From the NCBI RefSeq assembly GCF_964199755.1, contig NC_133903.1, positions 52,443,239 through 52,507,238 on the forward strand: a stretch of DNA of 64,000 nucleotides, given 5' to 3'. Both the position numbers and the translations under genes were made by a program. The stretch comes from Larus michahellis. Lineage: Eukaryota > Chordata > Aves > Charadriiformes > Laridae. Positions 1 through 12,600 of the stretch are shown here, piece by piece (within the stretch, counting starts at the first letter, position 1; every line of letters begins with the position of its first letter). The notes beneath the pieces are model-generated. The model had not been told where the DNA came from and did not search any database. It saw nothing but the letters and a program-made list of their open reading frames with translations.

Positions 1-3000
1 ATCTCCCTGGGCCCTGGGAGGGTGGGTGCTCATCGGCCCCTCTTTGCCGAGCTGGCTGGCATTTCTCATCACATGATAGACACATACTCGTCGCAAGCCC
101 AAAAATGCACAGTGGGGGTGGGTGGAGGGGTGGAGGGGTATCCACGTGCTGTTTACAAGATGGATGCACAACTGGCCACAAAGCAGGGGATAAGCTTGAG
201 TGTCGCAAAATGTGCTAATTTCTGAAGAATCTGGGTGAGATTTTGGTAGTTTAGGAAGGAACCTGAGTGTCTTTTTCTCCCTTTCTTTCGGTGTCACTTG
301 CTAGACTTCTCTAAACTTCTGCGATTTCTTATAGTCTTTGTTCTGGCCATGCTTATGAATGCTCAAGGACTGGAAACTCATCCAGACTAAAGAAAGATAG
401 CCCACTCGCATTTTAGCCTCCTAATAGTGAGGGTTCCAATTTTCTGTAAATGGAAATAATGCATTGCGCTTGGCAATACCTCTGCCGCTTTACTCTGGTT
501 AGTGTCACATCTGGAGGCTAACAGACCTCTCTTAGCTCCAGTTCTCAACCAATTAGAGTGCATGAGGCTGGAGAGCCATACCTCTAAATCTCAGTTACAT
601 AAAATATCCACCGTAGATGTGTAGAGCGCAAGAATAGCCATTACTGGCAAGCCAAAGCATAACATTTTTCCTAATCAAGAACATAAGATGCAGAACACTA
701 ATACGGTACTTTAGTACACTAACCAGATTGTCAGCTTTTGCAAAGGTGTCGACAACGCAATAGATCCCACTTCCCCTAAGAACCATCACTCTGCTCTGCT
801 GAGGGTAATGCTGCCTTGGTAACTCCAGGCTGGACATCTACGCAGAAGAAAATTGTGATCTTGGACAACAGGTGCAAATTGATGCAGTTGGCGGAAATTG
901 CTGCAATTCCATTAATTCCCTTAATTTCCATGGTTCTGTCCCAAATTCTGCTTCCCGTCTGAAATGGTTTGGTACCATCACGCACTCCATATTGAGTTTT
1001 AACCATGCCAATTTTTCCACAAGAAATTACCAACTGAGAGAATTTTCATCAAGTTACTGAAATACTAATGTTTGGAAACATGATGCCTCTTCAAATCATT
1101 TTTTCACTTTGAAGAGTGAGTGATATAGAAGTGAACAAGATCTTGGCAAGCAAGTCTTCAGGAAGCAGCCTGCCAATTTCAGAGGAAGAATGAATCAAGA
1201 GCGTGTGGAGGGAGGCTATTATTTTGCTTCATCTTGTGCTTGCTCTGTATATAAGGAGGAGATTTACCGCTACGAGATGCCTTATCTTAGGAAAGAAGAG
1301 TGTTGAAGTTCAGCAAAAGACAAAAATGAGCCCCAGCAGAGATGTAATTTTCATTCTAACATAGCACACTTCTGTAATTTTCATCTAACCCAGACTCTGC
1401 AAGAAAGTCCACATTTACCAAGTCAGCAGCGCTCTATGTCACGCGACGTAGACCCAGAAGGACCCACCTGCAGTGACTGATATGCCACTTCCTAAAAGCT
1501 TTTAGTGAAAAACCCGATTTTTCTAATGGTGATCACAGCCATGCTTGAAGGCTGTGTTTGCAAGAGGATTATCCGCCTCCCCTGAGGAACGGTCAGGATC
1601 AGGATATAAGAGCTCAAGTCTTAAAATCAGAGCTTCAAAAGATGAGTCTGAAGCTTTGCAGATGCCTGGAGATGTACCGCTGAGTCCCCACGGGGCTGAG
1701 CGGCACGGCACCCGCTTCAGATCAACCACCGCATCCTGAGAGCCCGCCTACTCCATGAGGCTACGTGTTAAATGCTCTGGAAGAGAAAACACTCCTTTTT
1801 TATAGACCAGTGAATAAAGCACATGCTCAGGAAATAGATCCCTACGCTGAATCCTCCTTAAACGAGAGGCAGCTTGGGCGGTTGCTGAGCATCCAGCTAG
1901 ACATAGGCAGGAGCTAGACTTTAAGCACCTGAAATTTGAAAATTAAGTTCCCTTCTGGGTTTAGATACCCAGGAATAGACCACCACTCACCGGTGCAGGG
2001 TTTAGGACTGCAGTTTTGCTGCCAGACCCTTTTCTAGCTTTCAGGCTGCAAGGGCTTGTATGGATGTGGTCATGAGTGAAATAAATACATATGTCAGAAC
2101 GAGGTCCCTTGTTGCTCTGCCATCAATATTTTTCATTACTTGTTTTTAAAATAGATTGTTATGGTTCTATTATTTAGCAGAAAACAGTATAATGTGTTCA
2201 CACATTACAGGAACATTTATGGGAGAAACATTATGCGCAGAGTAAATTAGAAAGAGTCTTCATATATTCTGATTAATTCAAAATGCAGCAGTAAATCTTA
2301 TCACTCGAGCACATTTAACTATCGCAAATTATATCATATAAAAAAACCTATCAAGGCTTCCCCCCTCAAGTGCCAATATTTTCTATGACCACCCTTTTGC
2401 AATGATAACCACTTTTCATTTATCAAGACCCGATCTTGCTGCAACCAATAGCAAATTGTATTGACAGACCCTCGCTGAACATAATTACTCAACGGGAACC
2501 ATGGTGAATCGATTAATCAGGGTGTTCCTCAAGTTTAATTTTATGGCACTCCAACACCAAGATAAGCAATCACTCACGTTGCTTTGGGTGAATGAACTTT
2601 ACCCACTGTGTTTACAACTGTTGAACAGTTTAGTACAAGTAATTGAGTGCTGCACATTTAATCTTTCTCGAGGGCCCGGTTTTGCAATGGGATGTAATTC
2701 CCCCTAAAGTCATGGGTACGCTTCAGCTCTCACCAGTATGAATCCAGGACTCGCAGCCCCTTTCTCGGGATGCTGAGCACCTCCGCTGGTTGGGACCTAC
2801 CAAGCCAACGAGTAGGTCCATGCCCCCCGCAACTCCAGCAAGCCTCTCCTGCAGGGTGGGCAGAAGGCAGCGAAACCAGAGCTCTGGGCGTTTCGCCAGT
2901 ATTTTAAACGCGAGGAAGACAAGCCACTGCTCCCCAGCGCTGGGGTGAGGCAGTTCAGCAGACAGCGCTCTAGGCTGGAGCTCGGCTGGAGGTTCGATCT

Positions 3001-3915
3001 TTAGCCCATTAAGCCATGATGCACAAATCCCGCTGACCTCTGTGCCTCCCTTTCAATACCGGGGTATTGATCGCCCGGCTGCTTTGTAAAACACTTTAAG
3101 GTCTTCTGACAAAAAGAGCAGTGTAAAAGTTACCTATTACTTACAATACCCGCGTTTATTGAAATCAATGGATTTTTTAACTACTTCAGAAGACGGCCCT
3201 ATATTCGCAATACGCTGAAGTGTGTACATAAACCCAGGCTGTATGAAATATGCGCATTGCTTACCTTGGTGAAACCACCTCATTAGTTCCCTTCTCCCCT
3301 CCGCAGTCGCTTCATGGGTCTCCAGTTACATATTTTCATGATGAATGTGGCGGTGCTGGTAGCAGCAGCCCAGCAGCAGGCAGTAAGGTTTTGGCAGCTC
3401 TCCGCAGACAGACCTTTTGCAAGTTGCTACTTAAGATGGTGCTTAAGCCACTAATACATGGGTCAGATCTTCGGTTTAGGAAAATCAGCGCGGATCTATT
3501 GATTTCAGCTGCTATTCCCAGCTTTACCCTGGTTATAAGTTAGTCTGTAAAAAAACCCACGTTTTATTTTTAAATCAAGAGACCAAACAAGGAAATACAT
3601 GCCTGAAGCCTTGCGTTTAGATTTTTACTTTCTTCTAATACTTTCAAAGGAAACATTTTTACAGTGAGGACATTTCCGTTTTCACCTGTTATGGGATAAG
3701 TCCAATATACCCCAATAAAATATTGGCATTTCCACTGCGAGACTAAAGGCTTCCCCCTGCCTGGAGTAGCTCTTGACTTTGAAAAACGAGCCATACAAAT
3801 AAGTGAATATTTTCTTCATTGATAGAAAAAAAAAAAAAAATACAACACAGGAAAATGAGCATCCTTCCACTCAGGAGGAGTCACCAACTTTACTGGTTTC
3901 CTTTCTGTTTTGCAG
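1..3915 (+). other. C8A: C8A intron (left part cut by the window edge)
   Basis: This stretch has no exon that I can support. I looked for the preceding C8A exon, which should carry the YGTHY motif of the MACPF domain, on the plus strand and did not find it, so it should lie to the left of the window. The only structure noted is a weak old repeat tail near 3072-3160 and homopolymer A near 3825-3840. Confidence 0.7.
3072..3160 (+). repeat. Possible old SINE/LINE tail
   Basis: TTGTAAAACACTTTAAGGTC, then TCTGACAAAAAGAGCAGTGT and TACCTATTACTTAC resemble the tail TGTAAAGCACTTTGAGATC...GAAAAGCGCTATATAA...TATTATTA of old amniote retroelements. Weak. Confidence 0.3.
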
Positions 3916-4044
3916 ACATCAGCGCTGAAGAGATAAGTGCCTGTCTTGGGGGGTCAATCGGCCTTACATTCGGCATGAGTAAACTGCATTTCGACGCATC
4001 TGTGTCAGCCTCTACCTGTGCGCAGAAAGGATTTCTGAAAACTG
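3916..4044 (+). CDS. C8A: C8A coding exon, late MACPF domain
   Basis: 129 bases, entered after an AG acceptor with a pyrimidine tract (TTCTGTTTTGCAG). It starts two bases into a codon and leaves one base over. It reads [13 protein letters not shown]..., ending in FLKT plus a split Asp codon. This matches the stretch after the YGTHY strand of C8 alpha (human SRDITTCFGGSLG from memory) and probably includes the second membrane-inserting helix segment. The donor is CTG|GTACGA, a weak match to consensus, but it is the only choice I found that joins in frame to the next exon. The length equals that of the corresponding C8B exon (22429-22557). Confidence 0.85.
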
Positions 4045-7000
4045 GTACGATAGGAGGGCAGTTATCTGTTAAGGCATCTTGCGTCACTTCTTTTGGTCAC
4101 TTGGGCATGGAGATTCAAGTAGGGTCCAGAAGGGTACAAAGAAGGGAGCTCTCGTGCCATCCCCAGCCATGGCTCAGGCCCAATTGTGGCACCAAAGCAA
4201 CTTTAGGTCCGAGTCTCCAGGAGTACCGACTGCTCTTGAAAGAGCAGGAATTAAGGTAGCAATACCTGAACTCGAAACATCTGTAAATAGAGGCATGGGG
4301 TGGCTGGAAGGCCGCAGTCCCTATAGCCACGACACACTGGGCACAAATGACAAGGCCAACATTGACAAGAAGTCAAAACTGAGTATAAGAAGTACCCAAA
4401 GAGGCTAAGAAGCGCCAGATTTGTAAATCACTTAGCCAGCTATAGACAGTGTGATCCAATGCCCACGTGCTAACTAGAAACAAAGGCTGGAGGCATGCAG
4501 GCTTTTCAGGTCTTACCAGCTTAGAGCATTTGTGACGTTCCACTCATCACCGACTGCCTTGTGATAAGGTGGCAGGGCTCGCCCCGCGAGCGGGGGACGC
4601 CGAGCTCCCATCGATTTCAGGAGGCAGCATCAGTGCCGCTCACTGACAGCCCCCCTTGCACGATTGATCTCACCTCCATTAAGCGGTTTCAAGCATATGT
4701 GTGGAAACGATAACTAAATAATATGGGTGCAATTCAACTTTTCAGATGCTGAGAGCAACAGTGCAGTTGTGGAAGATATTATTCCCCGGATTAGAGGTGG
4801 AGATACCAGTTACAGCGGAGGGCTCTTAAACAGTTGGGATGGCAATATGTATCGTCACTGGGGAAGGTCATTAAAATATAATCCTGCTGTTATTGATTTT
4901 GAGGTAAGGCTTTTCTGCAGTTGAAGAAACTCTGCCGCTATAAGGAATGAAAGTGTAGTCGAGCAGATCATTTCGTATTTTTATTGTGATCCCATCACAG
5001 AACAAGATTAAATGTAATGGGCCACTGATCTGGTAACCTCTTATTCATTTCACAATGGGGAGTACATCTCCCACCGACTGCATCCGCAGGGAGACAGACA
5101 AGGAGCTTAATGCTGGATTAGTGCCGAGTTAAGTTTTTGATGTGTCCCCAAACAGCTTCTCGATGAATGGCTCTCTGCGGTTGCATTCATCCCTATTATT
5201 CTCCCCGACGCTGTCCGCCCTCCTGTCTAAGCAGGGGACTCGCGGGGGGGCTGGGGAAGGAGTCTTCTTCCCCCCAGCAAAGGCTCTGCATAGACCCCCC
5301 CTGCTTTTCACCTGCCTCAGAGCCACAGTGGCTATGCCTAACCTCTGCAGACCACAGTGGGTATTGCTATGGGTGTTTCCAGGAGTTTTTAGACCAGGGG
5401 ACTCCTGGTTGCTTTGTCAGGTGGGTCCTGTCTCTCTCCATGCTCCACAAAGAAAGGTCTGTGGCCATAAAAATCAGCCAAGTTCTCCTCCTCCCTTCAT
5501 TTTATTGGATGCCTCGTCCAGTGGAAAGGCCACTGAAGCATCCTACTGGGCTTCAGAGATGTGGAGATGCGTGTGAGCACAAGGGATGGAAAAGAGGAGA
5601 GAATCCAGGGCCAGAGGCCATGGAGGCATGAGGAGGTGGGTGAGCTCCTCAGCTGTGGTCAGGAGTACCACCTCTACCCTGGGATGCTACCATCACTGGT
5701 CTGCTCTGGGAGGGCAGCTGCGGACATGGCAGGGACACACTGCTACTTCCACCCCTCTCATCTTCGTTTGAAAGCACACCCGCTCCTGGCTCTGTCAGAG
5801 GGCAGGAGAAGGGAAGGTGGAATCAGGAACAATCTGTGCTATTGGCGGGGCAAGAGGGAATCTGCAAACCTTCCCGGGCAGCACCCTGGCGGCAGAAAGC
5901 CCTGACTAAGTAGGAGCACTTTCCGTTCCAGCTGAACTCAAGCTGCAGGTTATTCACCTTTCTGCACAAGTTCCCATCAATTCTGAGCAAAACTTATTGC
6001 AATTTTCCAGTAAACCACGCGCTGACCTCTCTGTTGGCTGCTCCAGAGCTCAGCAGTCGCTGTGCAACCGGAGCTGCCGATAAGTGCTCCAGTCCACTTC
6101 AGCGGCTCTTATCGGCAGCTCCCTCTCGTTTGTTAAACAGCCTTGTGCAAATTTGTCTCTGAGCTCTTCCCAAAGCCCAGCTGATCCTTCCCACAAACTG
6201 CTCTCACTGCTCCTTGCGCAATGAGACGATGCCCAGCTCTTCTTTGGGATTGGTTTCCACCGATTCCCAGCCAGGACACGCAGCGTTCACACAGACGCAT
6301 GGATAGACAAAAATAAATATGTGTCCTCAGACCAGCCCTGAGCTTTTAGCTTTAATATTCAGTTGAATATTAATATTCAGTTGGGCAAGTTATAATTACA
6401 GTTGCCCGCAGTGGACTATTTTTGCTGAATGGTATATAGGAACTGGATTTTGCTACTGAAAATACTACGGCCATGTTGTATTCTTCAAGCCGTAAATGGC
6501 ACAACGTTATTTCGCCGCATCAAAGGGCAAAAAGTAGGTAGGTAAAATTCTTCACACTCAGCTTTTACTGGATACTTCACAATTTTGTCACCATTAGTGG
6601 TAAGCTGGCATTAAGTTGTGATGATACCCGCTGTCCAAAGCTCTTACCAAAACATTTTGGTTCAAAAAGGCAAAAAGCACACAAGAATCTCTGAGATCAT
6701 GACAGCACTAAGAAATCAGTCAAAAAAGGGACTTACCAGGCTGCTTTAATTTATCATTTGAATCCAGACTGAAACTCCAACGCGTGTCCAGAAAAGCCAA
6801 TCCCACACAAACCTCTAAGATGAGGAGGGTTTTGGAACGGTGGTTCCTTACTAGGTTCCATCAGCCGTGGTAACGCATTTGCATGATGTACATGGAGCTG
6901 TCAAGGAAGACAAATGAGTTTTTTCTGAGCCCGGAGTTTATCCAGCAATGTCACAGCTCTCTGACTGCCGCGTGGTACCATCTCAGTTGATGCCCAGCTG

Positions 7001-9315
7001 AAATTGTCTCCCTGCTATTCATCTCCATCCCACGCAGCTGCAGCCCATCCACGAAATTCTCCGCAGAAGCAACCTTGGAGACATGGAAACCAAACGGCGA
7101 AACCTGAAACGGGCTTTGGACGATTACTTGTCGGAATTCAACGCTTGCCGCTGTGGACCGTGCCAGAACAACGGTGAACCCATTTTGGTGGGAGACACGT
7201 GTTTCTGCCAGTGTCGGCCAGGTGACGGAGGCCCCGCCTGCGAGCAGACGAAGCGGCAAGGTAAGACCCCGGCGCGTACCCGTAGCAGGGGAGGGCCAAA
7301 AGCAGCAAAGGGACAGGGTTTTCCCCTCCGCGTCATTAACCAACAGCTCGTTGCATCCACACGTCAATCAAGCCTTCGCTTCTGCATCGCTTTTGTTGCA
7401 ACGCTATCCCAAGCAGCCCTGCAAAAGAATTAAATTAACAGTTCGGGCGGTTATTATAAATAAATTAGTGGAAATGAGGACGCGTTTAATGGCTGGAGAC
7501 CTACGGCCACGTTGCAGAAAGCCGAGCTGGGGTGCAGCAGCGGTGTGCCACATTGCCAGCGAAGGGGTGGGCTCTGCCTGCCTGCGGTGCTCTGTGGATG
7601 CAGCTCGTTACCGTAAACGAGACCATCACCTGGTCCTCACTGACCGGCATGTCACATCCTCGGGATGGGGATTCTCCGGAGTGCTTGCGGCACCCCCCCA
7701 TGGACACCTGCTACAAGGGCGAGAGTGCAAACCTCAACAGGCAGGGAGGGAAGGGGGGCTGAAAGGGGCAGGCTAAGCGACTGGGACGTGGTGCTCAAGC
7801 AATGCGCCACCAAAAACGCCGTTTTAGTAAAAAATCACCGCGTTGCCAGACTTCCCCCCCTGTTCCCCATAGGGTAACTAACTAGAGGGAAGTATCTATT
7901 TTGGGGGAGAAAAAATGTGTTTTTCCAAAGTGACAGGCTTTTATTTAGGATTCCTTTATTACTTTATACACTGTCCTAAAAAATCAAATGGGTGGCAAAA
8001 AAAGCAAACCTTGGAACATGCTCTTTGATTTCAAAAAAAGTCACAGTTCTTTCTGTACGTTCTTGTCCCGATCTGTGATGGCAAAAAAATTCCAAATCTC
8101 AGCAACATGAAGCTGGCAGAAAAACCCATCTTCAGAGCAGCTCCACCGGGCAGAGCTCCAGGCCTCCAACCCTGTGCTCGGAACTAAGGTCTCACCATTG
8201 GAAAAACAAAGTTGTGATGAGATAAGGAATTAGAGCAGAGATGGGTAGACGGTTCATGAAGCGGAACTCAAAAGCATTGCTTCAGTGACTCAAAAGCGGG
8301 CTTCTTCAAAAAAAATCTCAGGTTCTTTGAGTTGCTTCCAAATCCAAGGAATCATGAGGCGCGTGGAAAGCTCAGGATCTGGCCCCAGAGCAGCCCACCA
8401 AACTGGCCGGCCCCTGTGCTCCCTGCTTTTAGCAATAACGGGGATGGACACGTGCACTTCTAGCTCATGGGAAATGTAGCCAATTTTTAGTTTCAAAACT
8501 AATTTAAGACCAAACCCAGTTTTTTAAAGAACGATGTTCCAGCAGATGGGAAACCCAGCTTTTCAGCCAGCACTAAGTAAGAGCACACACATCCATTTGT
8601 GCTGTCTGGATTAATAAAGTGCCCAAGCCAGGCATGAAGGCCAGTTGAGTAAATAAAAAACGACAGTAAATGACAGCCATCAAGCATTCCCATCATTCAG
8701 GAGCGCTGCCATAATCCATAGTATCGACCGCTCCTGACAACTCAGTCTGTACTGTAATGAAAAAGCCTTGAAATGACCCATCTCCGAAGGGACGGGCAGA
8801 CTTTTCAAAACACCTCCGTGACGTTAGGAGACTTTTGTCCCTCTGGCTTGGTCGAGGTGGGAAAGTTTAGCGCGGAGAGAGCTGTCAGCTGCCCGTTGGG
8901 AAAGGAAAGCCAAACCACAGCCTTTCAAATGAGCAGAGGAGAAAAAGAAACGGGTATTGTTAGCTGAAGAAGGTGATGCTGCTTCATCTCCCCTGGCTTC
9001 AGAGCACCTTGATCTCAAGAGCTGTGCGCTGGGCATGGCTGGGATGGACCAGGGAGTCCGCTCCCACCCAAAGTATGCCGCTGCAGTCAGGCCATATGTA
9101 GCACTTCAGACCTGAATAATTTTTTTTTATTTTTTTTTCCCCCCTATTTTAATGCATTCCCAGGCGGACAGACGGATGGGCGCTGGAGCTGCTGGTCCCA
9201 GTGGGGTCCCTGCCAGTCGGGCACGACGCGGCGCAGGCGGCACTGTGACAACCCGTCCCCACAGCACGGCGGGGAGCCCTGCGCCGGGAGGGACCTGCAG
9301 AGCAAAGCCTGCTGA
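3916..9315 (+). CDS. C8A: Complement component C8 alpha chain, 3' part (last four coding exons)
   Basis: C8 alpha is a secreted plasma protein. With C8 beta and C8 gamma it forms C8, which binds C5b-7 and begins membrane penetration by the membrane attack complex. Four coding exons can be joined: 3916-4044, 4746-4903, 7038-7260 and 9164-9315. They total 662 bases in one open frame ending at TGA 9313-9315. The 219 or so residues cover the end of the MACPF domain (RGG, then WGRSLKYNP), an EGF-like module (CRCGPC, then CFCQC) and a final thrombospondin type 1 repeat. The similarity to human C8A as I recall it is strong, notably [14 protein letters not shown] and FNACRCGPC. The signal peptide, first TSP1, LDLRa module, first half of MACPF and the C8-gamma-linking cysteine lie left of the window. 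C8B lies 6.4 kb downstream in opposite orientation, as in mammals. The gene looks intact; the only gap is the window edge. Confidence 0.95.
4746..4903 (+). CDS. C8A: C8A coding exon, MACPF C-terminal strand
   Basis: 158 bases after a TTTTCAG acceptor. The first two bases complete an Asp codon with the previous exon; the exon ends in phase 0 at GAG|GTAAGG. It encodes [13 protein letters not shown]..., with [18 protein letters not shown] at the end. The RGG and the W-G...YNP run are typical of the last part of the MACPF fold in C8 and C9. A strong, unambiguous exon. Confidence 0.95.
4904..7037 (+). other. C8A: C8A intron
   Basis: No coding exon seen. The region near 5150-5900 is richer in G and C and has several open but meaningless frames. 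A perfect 15-base inverted repeat with GATA cores is at 6070-6122. The other short gap between C8A exons, 4045-4745, holds nothing I recognise. Confidence 0.75.
6070..6122. repeat. Perfect 15-base inverted repeat carrying GATA motifs
   Basis: Arms GGAGCTGCCGATAAG (6070-6084) and its exact reverse complement (6108-6122) flank a 23-base loop, inside a C8A intron. Each arm includes a GATAAG or CTTATC core, the sequence bound by GATA factors. Whether it acts as DNA (paired factor sites) or is chance cannot be told from sequence. Confidence 0.85.
7038..7260 (+). CDS. C8A: C8A coding exon, end of MACPF plus EGF-like module
   Basis: 223 bases between a CACGCAG acceptor and a CAAG|GTAAGA donor, phase 0 in and phase 1 out. 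It encodes [10 protein letters not shown]..., then a basic helix ([13 protein letters not shown]) and a six-cysteine EGF-like module starting [10 protein letters not shown] and ending in GPACEQ. In C8B the same module is split over two exons of 154 and 69 bases, which also sum to 223. A longer reading frame across 7153-7776 overlaps this exon in another frame and is not real. Confidence 0.95.
7261..9163 (+). other. C8A: Last intron of C8A
   Basis: Phase 1 intron with a GTAAGA donor and a T-rich tract (9120-9160) before the CAG acceptor. Apart from these splice signals I see no gene, repeat or other structure. Confidence 0.8.
9164..9315 (+). CDS. C8A: C8A last coding exon, C-terminal TSP1 repeat and stop
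   Basis: 152 bases after a long T tract and CATTCCCAG acceptor. The split first codon gives Gly. The exon encodes a thrombospondin type 1 repeat with [10 protein letters not shown], a WxxWxxW motif known as a C-mannosylation site, then an arginine run and [13 protein letters not shown], ending at TGA 9313-9315. It has the same length, phase and module as the last exon of C8B (15755-15906), which fits their origin as paralogues. Confidence 0.96.
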
Positions 9316-9660
9316 GAACCCACGGCACGGCATCGCTCCCCACGGGTTATGTGGTCGAGAGCGGTTCAGAGTCCGTGCTGGGCTATAAATACCCTGGGAA
9401 TAATCCTCCCATGGAATTATGCTGGGAAAAAATAATTGTGAAGTGTTGCATTTCCATATGGAGACATTCTGGATTCTCTGTACAAAACCAGACCAACTGC
9501 TCCGGCTGACCGAACGCAGTCCTGGCTGCCCCCCTCACACCACGAGATGCCATGGGAGCCCCACCACTTCACAGCAGCCCGGCGGCGATACGGGAGATGG
9601 TGGGGAATCCACACGGGTGGTTTTGCTGCTGGGTGACCATGGGGCTATAACGTGTCGTGA

Positions 9661-9666
9661 AATAAA
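9661..9666 (+). promoter_or_regulatory. C8A: Candidate C8A polyadenylation signal
   Basis: AATAAA, 346 bases after the C8A stop codon, followed by a GT-containing stretch (AAAGTGTTGACAT). It is the first canonical hexamer downstream of the stop, so a 3' UTR of about 0.35 kb is likely. Inferred from sequence only. Confidence 0.5.
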
Positions 9667-12600
9667 TTTACTGAAAGTGTTGACATAAGTAAGCTTGACT
9701 CGCAGAAATTTCTATATTTGCCTTTGGAAAACCCATTAAAAGCTCATGATCCTTGCATTTTTATGCAGTTGGTATTGACATATGTACCATGAAATTTTTA
9801 TAAGTTGGCGCTGTCAGATTTTTTAAGTCCAGCATATTGGCCAGGGCTGCATTTGCAGCAAAGCCATATGCCGCTCTGTATGGGAGGAGGCTGAAGCCTA
9901 AAGATGCCGAAGCATCATTGCGAAACGCGAACCCAAGCTGACGAAAAATCTTAAATAAATAAATAAGATAATCAACAGATATGCTCGAACACAACCATTC
10001 TGCAGAGGATGTTCGCACACAAGCGAAGGCTACTCCTCTTTAAGATCAGTGATGAACTGACTATTAGCATGCGGGCGTTTTATCTCCCAGACACCCGGAG
10101 CCGGAGAAGATGCTAACGGGCTGCTTGATTTAAGGAGCTTTTCTGAACGTAAGACGTAAATCTCGGCCCAGGAATACACACAGTATTGAACTGCGTCCAG
10201 AGACCACAGCCAGAGCCCGCAGCTCCCTCTTCTTAATGAACTGCCGCAAAAACCTGGGGTGGACGGCAGGCGAATGGCACTTCATTTTACTGTGCTTTTC
10301 ATTACGAGGGAAGAAGGAGGAAAAAAAAGCCCTGGGAAGGAATCTGGCATTATGAAAAGCAACAACAGCAACAAAACCTCAAAGCACAAAGGAGCACTTC
10401 TATATACATGTGAATGGAAACAGGGAGTAGAAAGGAATTGCGGTTTAGTGAAAGAAATTGCTCAGCTATAGCTCTGATTCTTGGAAATGCTTGTTTTTCA
10501 ACAGCGCGTCAGTGGTGATTTAGAGCCTGACACTTGGCTGATGTAAATCAGTGTCGCTCCTTCGCCGCGGCTGATTTACGCTACCTGAAGATCTGGCCCC
10601 ATGTTTTCTTTTGTGTGCGTGTTTGCCAAAGGACAATTTTTCCACCACTTCTCTTTTGCTTGGCAATGACACCATAGGCTGGTTTCGTATATGAAAACAA
10701 CAAGCCGTGTCGTCTCAAACTCTGAGATGTAATTGTTCTGTGAAAAATCCCTATGATGAGTGGTAAAGCCGTGGCCCATTCGCCAACTTGTTTTGCCAGG
10801 TAAAGGTGATATTCACCCAGAGAGGAATTTTCTCCCAGGGGCTTGGATCTGATGTCTTCTACGTTGGGAAAATGCAGCAGCATGAAGCACCCGTATATCG
10901 CTATGATTTAGACGCCCCAGAGGAATGGGGAATGATCAAAGTAAGTTTTCCCACCCCTGGTTTTATCAATACTGTTTGGCGTTGGGCTGGCAGGTTATGT
11001 AGGAACATCAGACAGTGATCTTACACCACGGACTCGCCCGGCTCATAGGCGACTCTTACCTTTACACCGACTGCTTAGGACTCAGGAAAATGCCTGAAAA
11101 TAAGCGCGTATAAAGTCACTTTAGCTAGAAAGCCAAGTGTGCTTCTTTTGGGACCAGAGGGAAGAAACTAATGAACAGAAAGATGGGATGCCTTGGAGGC
11201 TGGGGAGAGACGGGGCCTGCAGGACGGCAACCTGCATCCTCAGCTTTTAGAGCCATTTCTAGCGGGATAAATCCCAGGCTGGAGAACCACACAAAAAAGG
11301 GAATAAATACAAGCGATTAAAGAAACCGCATGTGAAATAGCGCCACAGAACACACACGAGTAAGAGCAAAAAAGCTGGGATTTGCCTGCAGTTGTTCGTT
11401 CTCCACTTGGAACTGCGGGGTGTTGGAGCACAGAGGTGGAAGCGAGGATGCGTGCGGCGCAGAGTTCGTGGCTCACCTCGCAGCCCAGGGCAACGAAATT
11501 ACAAAGCCAAGGGTTCCCTTCAAACGCCAAAGGCGGCTGGGCAGCGGCCCCTCCCCTCCCACTCCGCATCCAGGGCTCAGACATCCGCGCGGCAGAAACT
11601 CGGGAGCAGCGAAGCCGAAGTCAAAAGAAAGGAAGAAGCTGCCTGCGAGATCTGGAGGGGAAAAAAAACCAAACCAAACAAACCAAACCAGATTATGAGC
11701 AATTACGCATTTACAATGCCAGTCAAAGAAGCTAATATATCTCATGCTGAAGTGGCCAGCCTGAGAGTTGCACTAGATGAGATAAGCAGCAAAACTGTAC
11801 ATTTCTTACTTAAATGTAAAGCTTAGAGGGTACCATAAAACACCGCAGTTCTACCCTGGCTTTAATGAATGGATTTTCCCCTCTTGCACACTGACATACA
11901 TTTGATATAGTTATTTATTCTATATATTTCTTGCGGCATATTTCCCAGGAGACCTTGTTTATCTTGCTCATAAGCACATGATGGATGTATGGTGCTTTGG
12001 ATAAACGGTATCGCAATCAGATATTTTTATGGATATAGGCAAACTGGGTTATTAACAAAGGAAGGGCAGAGAGGAACCAGTACGCAAAAGAAAATAGCAA
12101 AAGATTGATGACAATACACCTGAGGTTGCAAGGTGCAGACTCCAGATAACCAGCTAACAGCAGAGTAGATAAGGGCAGCGCTTGAGACAGAGCGGTTTTC
12201 TACCTCGGGGTCAATGTCACGGCAACTACCCCAACGCCTGCGTCCCTCCCAGCCTGCGATTTTCGAGCGGGCAAAAAAATTCCCCAGCAGGAGTGGCTCA
12301 AAAAATTACTGCCTTCCTTTTTATACGGTGAACCGCAGAGGCGCAGGAAGATACAAAACATTTAATCCTACCCCTAAAAACCTGCAACGAAAGAATCCCC
12401 AGATTCTGGAGCGTTTGGGGAGGGACTGGCACTCGTTGGGCTGCTGCATCATGCCCAACACAGCAGACCCTTGGGGCTGCGTTACAAATAACTAAGAAAA
12501 AACATTCCTAACGGTAATAATTACTGCCTTCGTCTCCAGTTTTGTTGATTTACAGAAGCAGGGGAGTGTTAAAATAGGATATAAAAGGAAGACAAATCTG

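Noticed and set aside
1-3900. Search for the preceding C8A exon with YGTHY
   Set aside because: No matching codons seen on the plus strand; the exon probably lies left of the window.
5142-5905. Series of open frames in a C8A intron
   Set aside because: Composition-driven; no homology recognised and splice sites of the flanking exons join without it.
7153-7776. Plus-strand open frame of about 207 codons
   Set aside because: It overlaps the C8A exon 7038-7260 in another frame and runs into the intron through GC-rich sequence; no known protein pattern.
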